Notes under the pieces: model-generated
What the model was told of the DNA's origin: nothing
The model's database searches: none
Seen by the model: only the letters and a program-made list of their open reading frames with translations
Made by a program: the position numbers and the translations under genes
In this document: piece by piece, positions 1-6,418 of the stretch
Layout: each line of letters starts with the position of its first letter
Position numbering within the stretch: the first letter of the stretch is position 1
Assembly (NCBI GenBank): GCA_004376205.1
Contig: SOKG01000309.1
Span: forward strand, 1 to 8,493
Direction: 5' to 3'
Source of the DNA: Dehalococcoidia bacterium
GTDB lineage: Bacteria; Chloroflexota; Dehalococcoidia; SZUA-161
Length of the DNA stretch: 8,493 nt

Positions 1-77
1 GCCTCACTGGTTGCCCCCAAAAAGCATTTCGTGTTGGCTGGCTGCTCGGTAATCTGGTTCTCCTTTCTTTACACAAT

Positions 78-668
78 ATGGTTTTCGAGCGTTGGTTTGG
101 TGACTTGGAATACGATGAAGGGATCTACTGCGCAGCAGACAGGCCAACATCTAACTGGAGTTTTCAGACGCTCATAGCAGCACTGAATGTGAGAGGTAGA
201 GGAAAAGGCAAGGTGAGCGCGGCAGCAGCTAGGGAATTGGGACTGATTGGCCGTAAGCGAGCAACCTCTGCACTAATCTCGGCCCTCAAGAATGTGCACG
301 GAGATGATTCTGCCGAGGTACGTGAGGCTGCTGCTCACGCACTTGGCAAAATCGGCGATGAACGAGCCACCGAGCCGCTAATAGCAGCACTTCGAGATAA
401 ACACAAATACGTACGCCTAGCAACTGTGGACGCATTAGCCAATATAGGCAACGGACAAGCGATCGAAGCACTCATCTCAGCCCTCAAGGATGAGTATTGG
501 CTGGTACGCAAAGCCGCTGCCGAGAGGCTGGGGAGTATTGGAGCTTCACAGGTGGTATTGCCGCTTCTCCTAGGGCTCGATGATGGAAGTCCAGTGGTGC
601 GTAATGCCTGTCGAGAAGCACTGGGTCGAATAATTGAATGCGATGATACGGAAATCCACCAAGATTAG
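78..668 (+). CDS. HEAT-repeat protein (PBS-lyase HEAT-like), start uncertain
   Basis: The protein is built of about four and a half HEAT-like repeats of ~31 residues (roughly residues 47-77, 78-110, 111-141, 142-172 and a half repeat 173-185). Each has the pattern 'VR.AAA.ALG.IG...A...LI.ALKD'. Such alpha-solenoids act as binding scaffolds and show no catalytic residues, so the partner cannot be read from sequence. The first ~45 residues are not a clean repeat, although 'TLIAALN' (31-37) looks like the second helix of a preceding repeat. The ATG at 78 has no Shine-Dalgarno, and the frame stays open upstream to the window's left edge (encoding about 25 mostly hydrophobic residues). The true start may therefore lie outside the window. 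The stop is TAG at 666-668. The SRPBCC gene follows about 30-50 nt later on the same strand. Confidence 0.75.
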   Translation: MVFERWFGDLEYDEGIYCAADRPTSNWSFQTLIAALNVRGRGKGKVSAAAARELGLIGRKRATSALISALKNVHGDDSAEVREAAAHALGKIGDERATEPLIAALRDKHKYVRLATVDALANIGNGQAIEALISALKDEYWLVRKAAAERLGSIGASQVVLPLLLGLDDGSPVVRNACREALGRIIECDDTEIHQD

Positions 669-713
669 GATCGATTCAACGTCCAAAATAGATGTTGTGT
701 GTGGAATTGGCTG

Positions 714-1175
714 ATGGAGATGTATCACTTTGTGACAGAGTGGTTCTTCCAGGTCCCCGTCGAACAGGTTTGGGAAGAGACAGCCAACATCGAGGCCTAT
801 CCTACATGGTGGAAGAACCTCAAGAAAGCCAAGATGCGTGGTCCTGAATCCAAATTACAGCTAGGCTCAGTGGCTGATTGTGAGGTTAAAGGTGCACTTT
901 CTTTCAGCCTTCGCTTCACGGTTGAAGTGACGACCTTTGAGCCTCCTCATCTCGTAGAGATCAAGTCTACGGGGGATCTCGTGGGGACTGGGAAATGGAT
1001 CCTGGAATCCAAAGACAACGGCACCCAATCTACGTTTTATTGGGATGTAGGCACAACCAATCCAATCCTCAATATCCTGGCAAAAATCCCTTTCGTTAAA
1101 CCAATACTAGAGAAGAGCCACGACGATGTAATGACTAAGGGATATGAGATCGTAAAAGCCAGAATTGAAGGGTAG
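714..1175 (+). CDS. SRPBCC-fold (START/polyketide cyclase-like) protein
   Basis: This ~150-residue protein fits the SRPBCC superfamily, a helix-grip fold with a deep hydrophobic pocket that binds lipids, polyketides or quinones. Visible signs are an N-terminal beta strand ('HFVTEWFFQVPVEQVWE') running into the short helix typical of the fold. Next comes 'IEAYPTWW', as in cyclase/dehydrase members, then alternating hydrophobic strands ('LRFTVEVTTFEPPHLVEIK') and a C-terminal amphipathic helix ('DDVMTKGYEIVKARIEG'). The frame can start at GTG 699, ATG 714 or ATG 720. None has a strong ribosome binding site; I chose the first ATG, giving 153 residues, though 720 fits the fold equally well. No signal peptide or membrane span is obvious. 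It probably shares a transcript with the upstream HEAT-repeat gene. Its ligand cannot be read from the sequence. Confidence 0.75.
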   Translation: MEMYHFVTEWFFQVPVEQVWEETANIEAYPTWWKNLKKAKMRGPESKLQLGSVADCEVKGALSFSLRFTVEVTTFEPPHLVEIKSTGDLVGTGKWILESKDNGTQSTFYWDVGTTNPILNILAKIPFVKPILEKSHDDVMTKGYEIVKARIEG

Positions 1176-1402
1176 ACTGCAAGAAAGGTTCCGTTTTTGG
1201 TTTGCGCCTTGGTTGGCCATCAAAAAAATAACACTGGCTTCAAGTTTCGGGGTTAATGTAGTCGCTGCTCGGGATGGGATGAGGTTCGACCTGGCACAGC
1301 TCAGCCAGTATTGACCGCAGCTTTAGTTTTCGGCATAGCCCCTTAACAAAAGTGAGCTGGTTGAAGTATGGAAATGATAGATTGAGGAATGTCGGAAAGC
1401 CT
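1176..1402. other. Intergenic region between convergent genes
   Basis: This stretch lies between the 3' ends of the SRPBCC gene (+) and the acetyltransferase gene (-). I see no tRNA-like fold and no clear GC-rich hairpin followed by a T-run for either gene. An A7 run is present near 1222. A 63-codon minus-strand frame (1240-1431) overlaps the end of the acetyltransferase gene but resembles no family I know. Confidence 0.5.
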
Positions 1403-2059
1403 CTAAATTCTGATTCCCCATTTCCGGGCATAGGCTTGGCTCAGCCTCAGGAAATTCTCCTCAAAGGGAGCTGAAGTGATCCCATCCGCCGTCATGAGCA
1501 AGGCATCCTCTCTATTATCCGTGTAATAGGCGCGTCGAGTTCCTGCTTCAACGAAACCATATTTTTTGTAGAGAGCCTGAGCTGTCTTGTTACTGAAGCG
1601 CACCTCAAGCGTAATGAACCGGGCGTTGCGCTCTATAGCAAGCTTGATAACCGAGATAACCAAAAGCTCACCAACGCCCCGCTGTCGATAGGCCTCACGC
1701 ACTGCTATGTTGGCCAGATGAGCTTCATCGGCCATGAACCAGACGGCGGCAAATCCCAGGATGCGCTGCCTCGGAGCTATTCGGTCCGCTTCCGGTCTGA
1801 ACAGGCGTCTCAGACTGGATCTCAGTGTCTCAAGCTTTGATTTGGAAGATCGGACGTTGCAATCTGCACCCTCAGGCTCACCGTCCAGCCGTTTACTCTC
1901 ATATAGTCCTTCGTAGACTACGAGGTGATGGGTCAAGCTGCTACTCTTTAGCTCCCGCCTGAAATTGGTGGCAGGCCAGGGTGGGGGGAAGGCTTCCCGT
2001 TCGATCCCGGAGGCCTGGGGGATATCCTCTAGTTCCATCGGCCTAACGGACAGGGTCAT
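1403..2059 (-). CDS. rimI: GNAT N-acetyltransferase, RimI-like
   Basis: The protein is a GNAT acetyltransferase of the RimI type, which transfers acetyl from acetyl-CoA to protein N-termini; the classic substrate is ribosomal protein S18. Numbering from the ATG at 2059 gives 218 residues. Residues 5-36 match the family N-terminus ('VRPMELEDIPQ...IEREAF...PW'). The acetyl-CoA loop is 'QRGVGE' (126-131) after 'NIAV'. The C-terminal half shows 'TLEVRFSN..AQALY.KYGF' (150-169) and 'YYTDNREDALLM' (178-189). It is longer than the usual ~150 residues because of a basic, low-complexity insert of ~45 residues (about 53-98) and a ~28-residue tail. A TTG at 2071 is also in frame, but the ATG has 'AGGTG' a few bases upstream, so I prefer it. 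The gene is divergent from the main operon. The substrate is not proven, and other GNAT roles are possible. Confidence 0.85.
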   Translation of the reverse strand: MTLSVRPMELEDIPQASGIEREAFPPPWPATNFRRELKSSSLTHHLVVYEGLYESKRLDGEPEGADCNVRSSKSKLETLRSSLRRLFRPEADRIAPRQRILGFAAVWFMADEAHLANIAVREAYRQRGVGELLVISVIKLAIERNARFITLEVRFSNKTAQALYKKYGFVEAGTRRAYYTDNREDALLMTADGITSAPFEENFLRLSQAYARKWGIRI

Positions 2060-2157
2060 CGCACCTACCAAATCTGCGACCTACAAGCTGCTCGGGCTAG
2101 GCTTTGCTAAACATTCTACCATATTGGAGCGGAGCTTTCCTGGCTCTCCGTAGTACT

Positions 2158-2186
2158 ATCATGTTGAAGCTAACCTGGATTGGCAA
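2158..2186 (-). promoter_or_regulatory. Weak candidate promoter for the rimI-like gene
   Basis: On the minus strand, TTGCCA (complement of 2181-2186), a 17-nt spacer and CATGAT (complement of 2158-2163) give a plausible but imperfect sigma70 match. It would leave a leader of about 90 nt before the ATG at 2059. A second candidate is a TAGAAT box at 2113-2118 (minus strand), which lacks a good -35. Either would put rimI transcription back to back with the operon promoter. Confidence 0.3.
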
Positions 2187-2202
2187 CCGATAAGCACAAA
2201 CC

Positions 2203-2231
2203 TTGACAAAGAAGCTGCTAGCTGGCATACT
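2203..2231 (+). promoter_or_regulatory. Sigma70-type promoter of the carboxyltransferase/TCA operon
   Basis: A perfect -35 box TTGACA (2203-2208) is followed by a 17-nt spacer and a 4-of-6 -10 box CATACT (2226-2231). It lies in the divergent gap between rimI and the operon and faces the operon. The predicted transcript start near 2238 gives a 5' leader of about 360 nt. The same TTG could be read as the start codon of a 132-codon frame, but it has no ribosome binding site, and the promoter reading explains it better. Confidence 0.6.
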
Positions 2232-2237
2232 GAAACC

Positions 2238-2600
2238 AGGTAAATCACCCCCTAGCTGCTGGTTAACGAGGTTAAGAGGCACTGTGAAACCCCTGCGAAC
2301 ACTACGCTTCGTCCACGGCCACAAGGCAAATGTTATCCGAAAACACTCCCCCCGCTCTCTTTCCACTGATACCCTCGTCCTCGATTCGGAAGGTTCAATA
2401 CCTGGTAGGCTGTTCAGGGAGGGCAGGCAATGCTGCCTGGCGAGGCAGACGCTCAACTTCACGATACAGCCCGATAGCGATCATATGCATCCTGGTACCA
2501 ATAGAGTCACAGGAGCCGACATCTCTCGGATCAAGTTATTGTCGAGAAAGGCTCGTGGGATAGAATCAATGAGAAGTCAGGCAAAGAAAGGAGCAGCCTG
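2238..2600 (+). other. Long 5' leader of the operon; possible regulatory RNA
   Basis: I see no recognisable gene or known riboswitch class between the promoter and the first operon gene. The stretch contains several self-complementary elements. CAGGCA (2424-2429) pairs with TGCCTG (2434-2439) across a 4-nt loop. CTGCCT (2433-2438) pairs instead with AGGCAG (2443-2448), also across 4 nt. CAGGCA recurs at 2578-2583 and GCCTG at 2596-2600 beside the start codon. CGAG (2533-2536) and CTCG (2542-2545) form a short hairpin. A frame stays open from 2203 to a TGA overlapping the next ATG (TGATG). Its product is rich in Arg, Lys and Ser, matches no family I know, and has no ribosome binding site, so I do not call it a gene. 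Confidence 0.45.
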
Positions 2601-2601
2601 A
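2577..2601 (+). promoter_or_regulatory. Shine-Dalgarno displayed in a hairpin loop before the MmdA/PccB-type gene
   Basis: TCAGGC (2577-2582) pairs perfectly with GCCTGA (2596-2601). The 13-nt loop contains AAAGGAG (2587-2593), a strong ribosome binding site 7 nt ahead of the ATG at 2601. The A of the start codon is the last base of the stem. The stem strands are also complementary to the CAGGCA/TGCCTG elements about 150 nt upstream, so alternative folds are possible. The base pairing is read directly; regulation is inferred. Confidence 0.5.
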
Positions 2602-4154
2602 TGGCAACGGTATTCGATCGTCTCAAAGAATTAAGGGAGAGGGAGGAAAAGGAGAGGGCATTAGGTGGCCCGAAGCGGATTGAGAAGCAGCATCAGGCTG
2701 GAAAGCTAACGGCAAGGCAGAGGCTCGACCTCCTGTTCGACCCCGGAAGCTTCTGCGAGCTCGATATGTTTGTTCGCCATCGCTGCACCGATTTCGATAT
2801 GCAGGAAGCCTTTATCGCTGCCGAAGGGGTAGTCACCGGCTACGGCACAGTAAATGGTCGCCCCGTATGCGCCTATTCCCAGGATTTTACCTCCAGAGGG
2901 GGAACTCTGGGAGAGATGCACGCAAAGAAGATATGCAAGGTCATGGACCTGGCTGTGCGCATGGGGACTCCAGTTATTGGCTTCAACGATTCGGGTGGTG
3001 CCCGCATTCAGGAGGGCGTTGATGCTCTCTCGGGATATGGCAGCATATTCTTCCGTAACTCCTGTGCCTCAGGGGTTATCCCCCAGCTCTCAGCGATAAT
3101 GGGCCCTACCGCCGGAGGAGCGGTATATTCCCCTGCCATGACAGACTGGCTTTTCATGGTTAAGAAAACCAGCTACATGTTTATCACAGGTCCGGATGTC
3201 ATCAAGACAGTGAGTGGGGAGGAGATCGATTTTGAGGGCCTAGGTGGTGCTGAGGTACACAACATCAAGAGTGGGGTGGCACATTTCGCCTGTGAGAGCG
3301 ATAACCATGCCATCGAGATGATTAAGGAGCTGCTCAGCTATTTGCCTTCTAACAATATGGAAGACCCTCCCCTCCTTGATACTGGAGATGATCCCAACCG
3401 CACCGCACCCAACCTCGATACTATAGTTCCCGATAGTGCTCGCCAAAGCTACGATATGAAGGATGTCATCCTATCCATAGTGGATAATGGGGCAGTCCTG
3501 GAACCGCATTCCCTATATGCTGGGAATATGATCGTCTGTTTCGCTCGCCTGAATGGAAGAACCGTGGGCATCATCGCCAACCAGCCCCTGTTTATTGCCG
3601 GCAGTCTGGATGTCAACGCTTCTGACAAAGCAACTCGCTTCATCAGGTTTTGCGATGCTTTCAATATCCCCTTGCTCACCATTGTCGATGTCCCCGGATA
3701 TCTGCCCGGCACCGACCAGGAGTGGTCTGGAATAATAAGGCATGGTGCCAAGCTCTTGTGGTGCTATTCGGAAGCCACAGTCCCCAAGATCACCTTGATC
3801 GTACGCAAGGCTTATGGTGGTGCCTACCTGGCAATGTGTGCTAAGGAACTCGGCGCCGATATGGTCTTGGCCTGGCCCACCGCTGAGATCGCAGTCATGG
3901 GTGCCGAAGGAGCCACCAAAATTATTCATCGCCGCGAGATCTCGGAAGCCGCCGATGCCGAGGCCAAGTTGCAAGAGAAGGTTCAAGAATACTGTGATCT
4001 GTTCTATAACCCCTATATTGCAGCATCTCGAGGGTTGGTAGACGAAGTTATTATGCCGAGTGAGACTCGTCCCAAGATAATCGCAGCCCTGGATTTCCTG
4101 TCCAGCAAGCGCGAAACCAGGCCACCTAAGAAACATGGAAATATCCCGGTGTGA
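2601..4154 (+). CDS. Acyl-CoA carboxyltransferase (MmdA/PccB/transcarboxylase 12S type)
   Basis: This 517-residue protein is a full-length biotin-dependent acyl-CoA carboxyltransferase. It moves CO2 between carboxybiotin and propionyl-CoA, forming or consuming (S)-methylmalonyl-CoA in the cytoplasm. Two crotonase-like halves are visible. The N-half has 'DSGGARIQEG' (130-139) and 'GPTAGGAVYSPA' (168-179). The C-half has 'DVPGYLPGTDQE' (363-374), 'RKAYGGAYLAM' (402-412) and 'AWPTAEIAVMGAEGA'. Residue 410, just after GGAY, is Leu; actinobacterial propionyl-CoA carboxylases have Asp there (Asp422 in Streptomyces PccB, from memory). Together with the 'RETRPPKKHGN' tail, this favours the anaerobic MmdA/12S branch. 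The ATG at 2601 has AAAGGAG at ideal spacing. It is the first gene of the operon. No biotin carboxylase or membrane MmdB subunit is nearby, so decarboxylase, carboxylase and transcarboxylase roles all stay open. Confidence 0.93.
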   Translation: MATVFDRLKELREREEKERALGGPKRIEKQHQAGKLTARQRLDLLFDPGSFCELDMFVRHRCTDFDMQEAFIAAEGVVTGYGTVNGRPVCAYSQDFTSRGGTLGEMHAKKICKVMDLAVRMGTPVIGFNDSGGARIQEGVDALSGYGSIFFRNSCASGVIPQLSAIMGPTAGGAVYSPAMTDWLFMVKKTSYMFITGPDVIKTVSGEEIDFEGLGGAEVHNIKSGVAHFACESDNHAIEMIKELLSYLPSNNMEDPPLLDTGDDPNRTAPNLDTIVPDSARQSYDMKDVILSIVDNGAVLEPHSLYAGNMIVCFARLNGRTVGIIANQPLFIAGSLDVNASDKATRFIRFCDAFNIPLLTIVDVPGYLPGTDQEWSGIIRHGAKLLWCYSEATVPKITLIVRKAYGGAYLAMCAKELGADMVLAWPTAEIAVMGAEGATKIIHRREISEAADAEAKLQEKVQEYCDLFYNPYIAASRGLVDEVIMPSETRPKIIAALDFLSSKRETRPPKKHGNIPV

Positions 4155-4158
4155 AGCT

Positions 4159-4368
4159 ATGAATATAGCACTGAAGCCTGGGAAAGACAGAAAAAAGGTT
4201 GTGGCGGCCATTATAGCTGGCGTATCCGCCTGCATTGAGGAGGAAGAGGGAACTCGTGGGCCAATTATGCCGAGGCGAAGGCCAGCTATGGCGGTGAACC
4301 TTTGGCCTGTTTTAGGACGAGAGGAGATAATGAGAATGCGGACTTTGTGGCAACGAAGAATAGTCTGA
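4159..4368 (+). CDS. Small accessory protein of a biotin-dependent carboxyltransferase
   Basis: This is a 69-residue gene easily lost between its large neighbours. It starts 4 nt after the stop of the 12S-type gene and ends just before the ribosome binding site of the 5S-type gene. An N-terminal helix (about 12-30, 'KKVVAAIIAGVSACIEEEE') is followed by a basic Pro/Arg linker and a C-terminal segment 'NLWPVLGREEIMRMRTLW' (47-64). That layout, an Ala-rich helix plus a C-terminal W-containing segment rich in Arg and Met, resembles small proteins I recall from acyl-CoA carboxylase or decarboxylase clusters. It is analogous in size to actinobacterial epsilon subunits and to the cytoplasmic part of delta/OadG subunits. 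It shows no convincing membrane span, so it is not a full OadG. The in-frame ATG at 4135 would overlap the upstream gene and has no ribosome binding site. The subunit role is inferred from position and pattern. Confidence 0.65.
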   Translation: MNIALKPGKDRKKVVAAIIAGVSACIEEEEGTRGPIMPRRRPAMAVNLWPVLGREEIMRMRTLWQRRIV

Positions 4369-4370
4369 AA

Positions 4371-4376
4371 AGGAGG
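4371..4376 (+). promoter_or_regulatory. Strong ribosome binding site of the 5S/biotinyl fusion gene
   Basis: AGGAGG lies 8 nt before the ATG at 4385 and just after the stop of the small accessory gene. It fixes the start of the large fusion protein and suggests it is translated efficiently. Confidence 0.8.
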
Positions 4377-4384
4377 CAGAGGTC

Positions 4385-6364
4385 ATGGTTGGAATCGGAG
4401 AAGGTCCCATCCTGGCAAAAGACTTGACCACCGAGGAAACAAAAACAAGGCCAAAAGCAAACAACCCGGTCAAAATCTGCGATACCACCTTTCGCGATGG
4501 ACACCAATCCTCACTCGCTACCAGGATGTGGACTGAGGATATGGAGCCCATCGCTCCAGAAATGAATAAGTGTGGCTTCTACTCCATGGAGGTTTGGGGG
4601 GGGGCCACATTCGATGTCCCCCACCGCTTCCTGGGTGAAGACCCCTGGGAGAGGCCCCGCCTGCTGAAAAAGCTCATGCCGGATACTCCACTTCAGATGT
4701 TGTTGCGAGGACAGAACCTGGTCGCCTATCGAAACCACCCCGATGATCTGGTGAGGGCCTTTGTCCACCACGCCGCCGAGGTAGGGATCGACATCTTCCG
4801 GGTGTTTGACGCCGTGAACGATGAGCGCAATCACGAAATGGCCTACAAAGCTATCAAGGAAACCGGCAAACACATTCAAGGGGCAGTATGTTATTCACTA
4901 ACCCAGCCCAGGATGGGCGGATCAGTGTACAATCTCGATTATTATGTTAACAAATCCCTTATCCTCCAGGACATGGGAGCTGACTCAATCTGCATTAAGG
5001 ACCAGGCTGGGTTAATATCCCCCTATGATGCCTATGAGCTGATCAAAGCCCTCAAGGAGGTTCTGAAGGTCCCTGTGGAGCTGCATACCCACTATACCAG
5101 TGGGCAAGCTTCCATGTCTCTGCTAAAGGCCATCGAAGCTGGGGTCGATATCATCGATACCGCCTTAGCTCCTTTCGCTCTTCGTTCCTCCCAACCAGCC
5201 ATTGAGCCAATAGTAGTTGCCCTTTATGGAACCGATAGAGATACCGGGCTCGATATCGAGCAACTATGCAAGTGTGGGGAGATGGTGGAGCAAATCGCTC
5301 CCAAATACAGGGATTTCGTGGACACTTCCAAGATGGCGGTTATCGACGCCGGAGTGTTGATCCATCAGATTCCAGGGGGAATGACCACTAACCTAGTGTC
5401 CCAGTTGAAACAAGCTGATGCCCTTGACAGGTTGGGCGACTGCCAAAAGATGACGGCCAAGACCCGAGCGGAGCTCGGTTATCCCCCCCTGGTTACCCCG
5501 ACAAGCCAGATTGTAGGTGCCCAAGCCGTGCAGAATGTCCTTGTCGGACCTTACGAGATCATCTCTAAAGAGGTGAAGGACTACTGTTGGGGGCTCTATG
5601 GAAAGCCACCAGCCCCAATTGATCCCGAGATCCAGAAGATGGTTCTCAAGGGCTACGAGAGAGGCGAGGAGCCCATCACTTGCCGTGCTGCCGACATGGT
5701 TGAACCCGAACTGGAGAAGGCCAAGGAGGAAGCCAAGGATATTGCTAAGGACATCGGAGATACACTTCTCTACGCCCTCTATCCCACTACTGGGATGAGG
5801 TTCCTGAGATGGAAGTATGGTTTGGACACAACGATTCCCGATGATTGGAAGCCTCCTCGGGCGCCAAAGACCCTGGAGGATGTGAAGAAAGAGGACGAGC
5901 TAATTGCCAAGGCCTTAGCAGGAAAGCTTGTAGAGAGGGTGGAGAAGGAGGTTCCTGCCAAAGGACCAGGCGTCAGAACCTTCAATGTCTACGTCGAGGA
6001 CGAATACTACAAAGTAGAAGTGGAGCCAACCGGCGCAGCAGCTATCACGGGGCCTGTTGCTGGCCCTGCTCCCAGAGTGGCGCAGCCTGCACCCAGGCCG
6101 GAAGCTGCGACGGCAAGCGAACCAGCTCCGGTGGTTGTTGCCGAAGGAGAAGTCACCGTGCTCGTCCCTATGCCAGGGACAGTGGTCAGATATGTCGTGA
6201 ATGTAGGGGATCATGTCAAGGCAGGGGACATTGTAGTTATGCTGGAAGCGATGAAGATGGAGAATGCCATCCCCACTCCTGCTGACGGTGTGATTAAGGC
6301 ACTAAACTTTGGGCCAGGAGCCTCAGTGAAAAAGGGCGATGTGCTGGCGGTGATCGCTAAGTAG
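4385..6364 (+). CDS. 5S/OadA/PycB-type carboxyltransferase fused to a biotinyl domain
   Basis: This 659-residue protein transfers CO2 between carboxybiotin and pyruvate/oxaloacetate. Residues ~29-300 form the HMG-CoA-lyase-like TIM barrel. Metal ligands by family are Asp33 in 'CDTTFRDGHQS', His234 and His236 in 'ELHTHYTSG', and the carbamylated lysine Lys205 in 'CIKDQAG'. 'PGGMTTNL' (330-337) holds the threonine used in proton transfer. The conserved carboxyltransferase C-part runs to ~510. A Pro/Ala-rich linker (~555-585) leads to a biotinyl domain with 'EAMKMEN', where Lys624 is the biotinylation site, 35 residues from the end as is usual. It corresponds to transcarboxylase 5S plus 1.3S in one chain, or to OadA/PycB. 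With the upstream 12S-type gene and no biotin carboxylase, a transcarboxylase is attractive. Pyruvate carboxylase subunit B or oxaloacetate decarboxylase alpha remain alternatives. Confidence 0.92.
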   Translation: MVGIGEGPILAKDLTTEETKTRPKANNPVKICDTTFRDGHQSSLATRMWTEDMEPIAPEMNKCGFYSMEVWGGATFDVPHRFLGEDPWERPRLLKKLMPDTPLQMLLRGQNLVAYRNHPDDLVRAFVHHAAEVGIDIFRVFDAVNDERNHEMAYKAIKETGKHIQGAVCYSLTQPRMGGSVYNLDYYVNKSLILQDMGADSICIKDQAGLISPYDAYELIKALKEVLKVPVELHTHYTSGQASMSLLKAIEAGVDIIDTALAPFALRSSQPAIEPIVVALYGTDRDTGLDIEQLCKCGEMVEQIAPKYRDFVDTSKMAVIDAGVLIHQIPGGMTTNLVSQLKQADALDRLGDCQKMTAKTRAELGYPPLVTPTSQIVGAQAVQNVLVGPYEIISKEVKDYCWGLYGKPPAPIDPEIQKMVLKGYERGEEPITCRAADMVEPELEKAKEEAKDIAKDIGDTLLYALYPTTGMRFLRWKYGLDTTIPDDWKPPRAPKTLEDVKKEDELIAKALAGKLVERVEKEVPAKGPGVRTFNVYVEDEYYKVEVEPTGAAAITGPVAGPAPRVAQPAPRPEAATASEPAPVVVAEGEVTVLVPMPGTVVRYVVNVGDHVKAGDIVVMLEAMKMENAIPTPADGVIKALNFGPGASVKKGDVLAVIAK

Positions 6365-6418
6365 TACAGAGGTCAGCTTGGTAATGGGCCTTTGCTTGCT
6401 TTGGCGAATGTGAAGGCT

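Noticed and set aside
1286..1305. tRNA T-arm-like 'GGTTCGACC'
   Set aside because: The flanking bases cannot form the 5-bp T stem, and no acceptor, D or anticodon arms can be found around it.
1240..1431. 63-codon minus-strand frame downstream of the rimI-like gene
   Set aside because: It overlaps the end of that gene in another frame, has no known domain, and shows no clear ribosome binding site. It could be a remnant, but nothing supports that.
2097..2462. 121-codon minus-strand frame across the divergent control region
   Set aside because: It has no recognisable domain, overlaps the promoter and leader, and is not supported by neighbours.
2270..2520. Cobalamin-riboswitch-like words ('GGCACTGTGAAACCCCTGCG' and 'AGTCACAGGAGCC')
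   Set aside because: They loosely recall parts of the cobalamin riboswitch, which would fit methylmalonyl-CoA metabolism. The B12-box match is poor and the conserved spacing and core are not met.
2203..2601. 132-codon plus-strand frame as a real gene
   Set aside because: It has no ribosome binding site, its TTG is the promoter -35 box, composition is unusual (many Arg, Lys, Ser) and no family is recognisable. It is kept only as a finding.
3513..4235. Long minus-strand frame of 240 codons opposite the MmdA/PccB-type gene
   Set aside because: It lies entirely antisense to a well-supported gene, its protein resembles no family, and such frames commonly arise from the codon bias of the real strand.
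2601..6364. Sodium-pumping methylmalonyl-CoA or oxaloacetate decarboxylase complex
   Set aside because: No membrane beta subunit (MmdB/OadB) is present, and the small protein lacks the membrane helix of OadG/MmdD. This cannot be excluded if the membrane subunit is encoded elsewhere.
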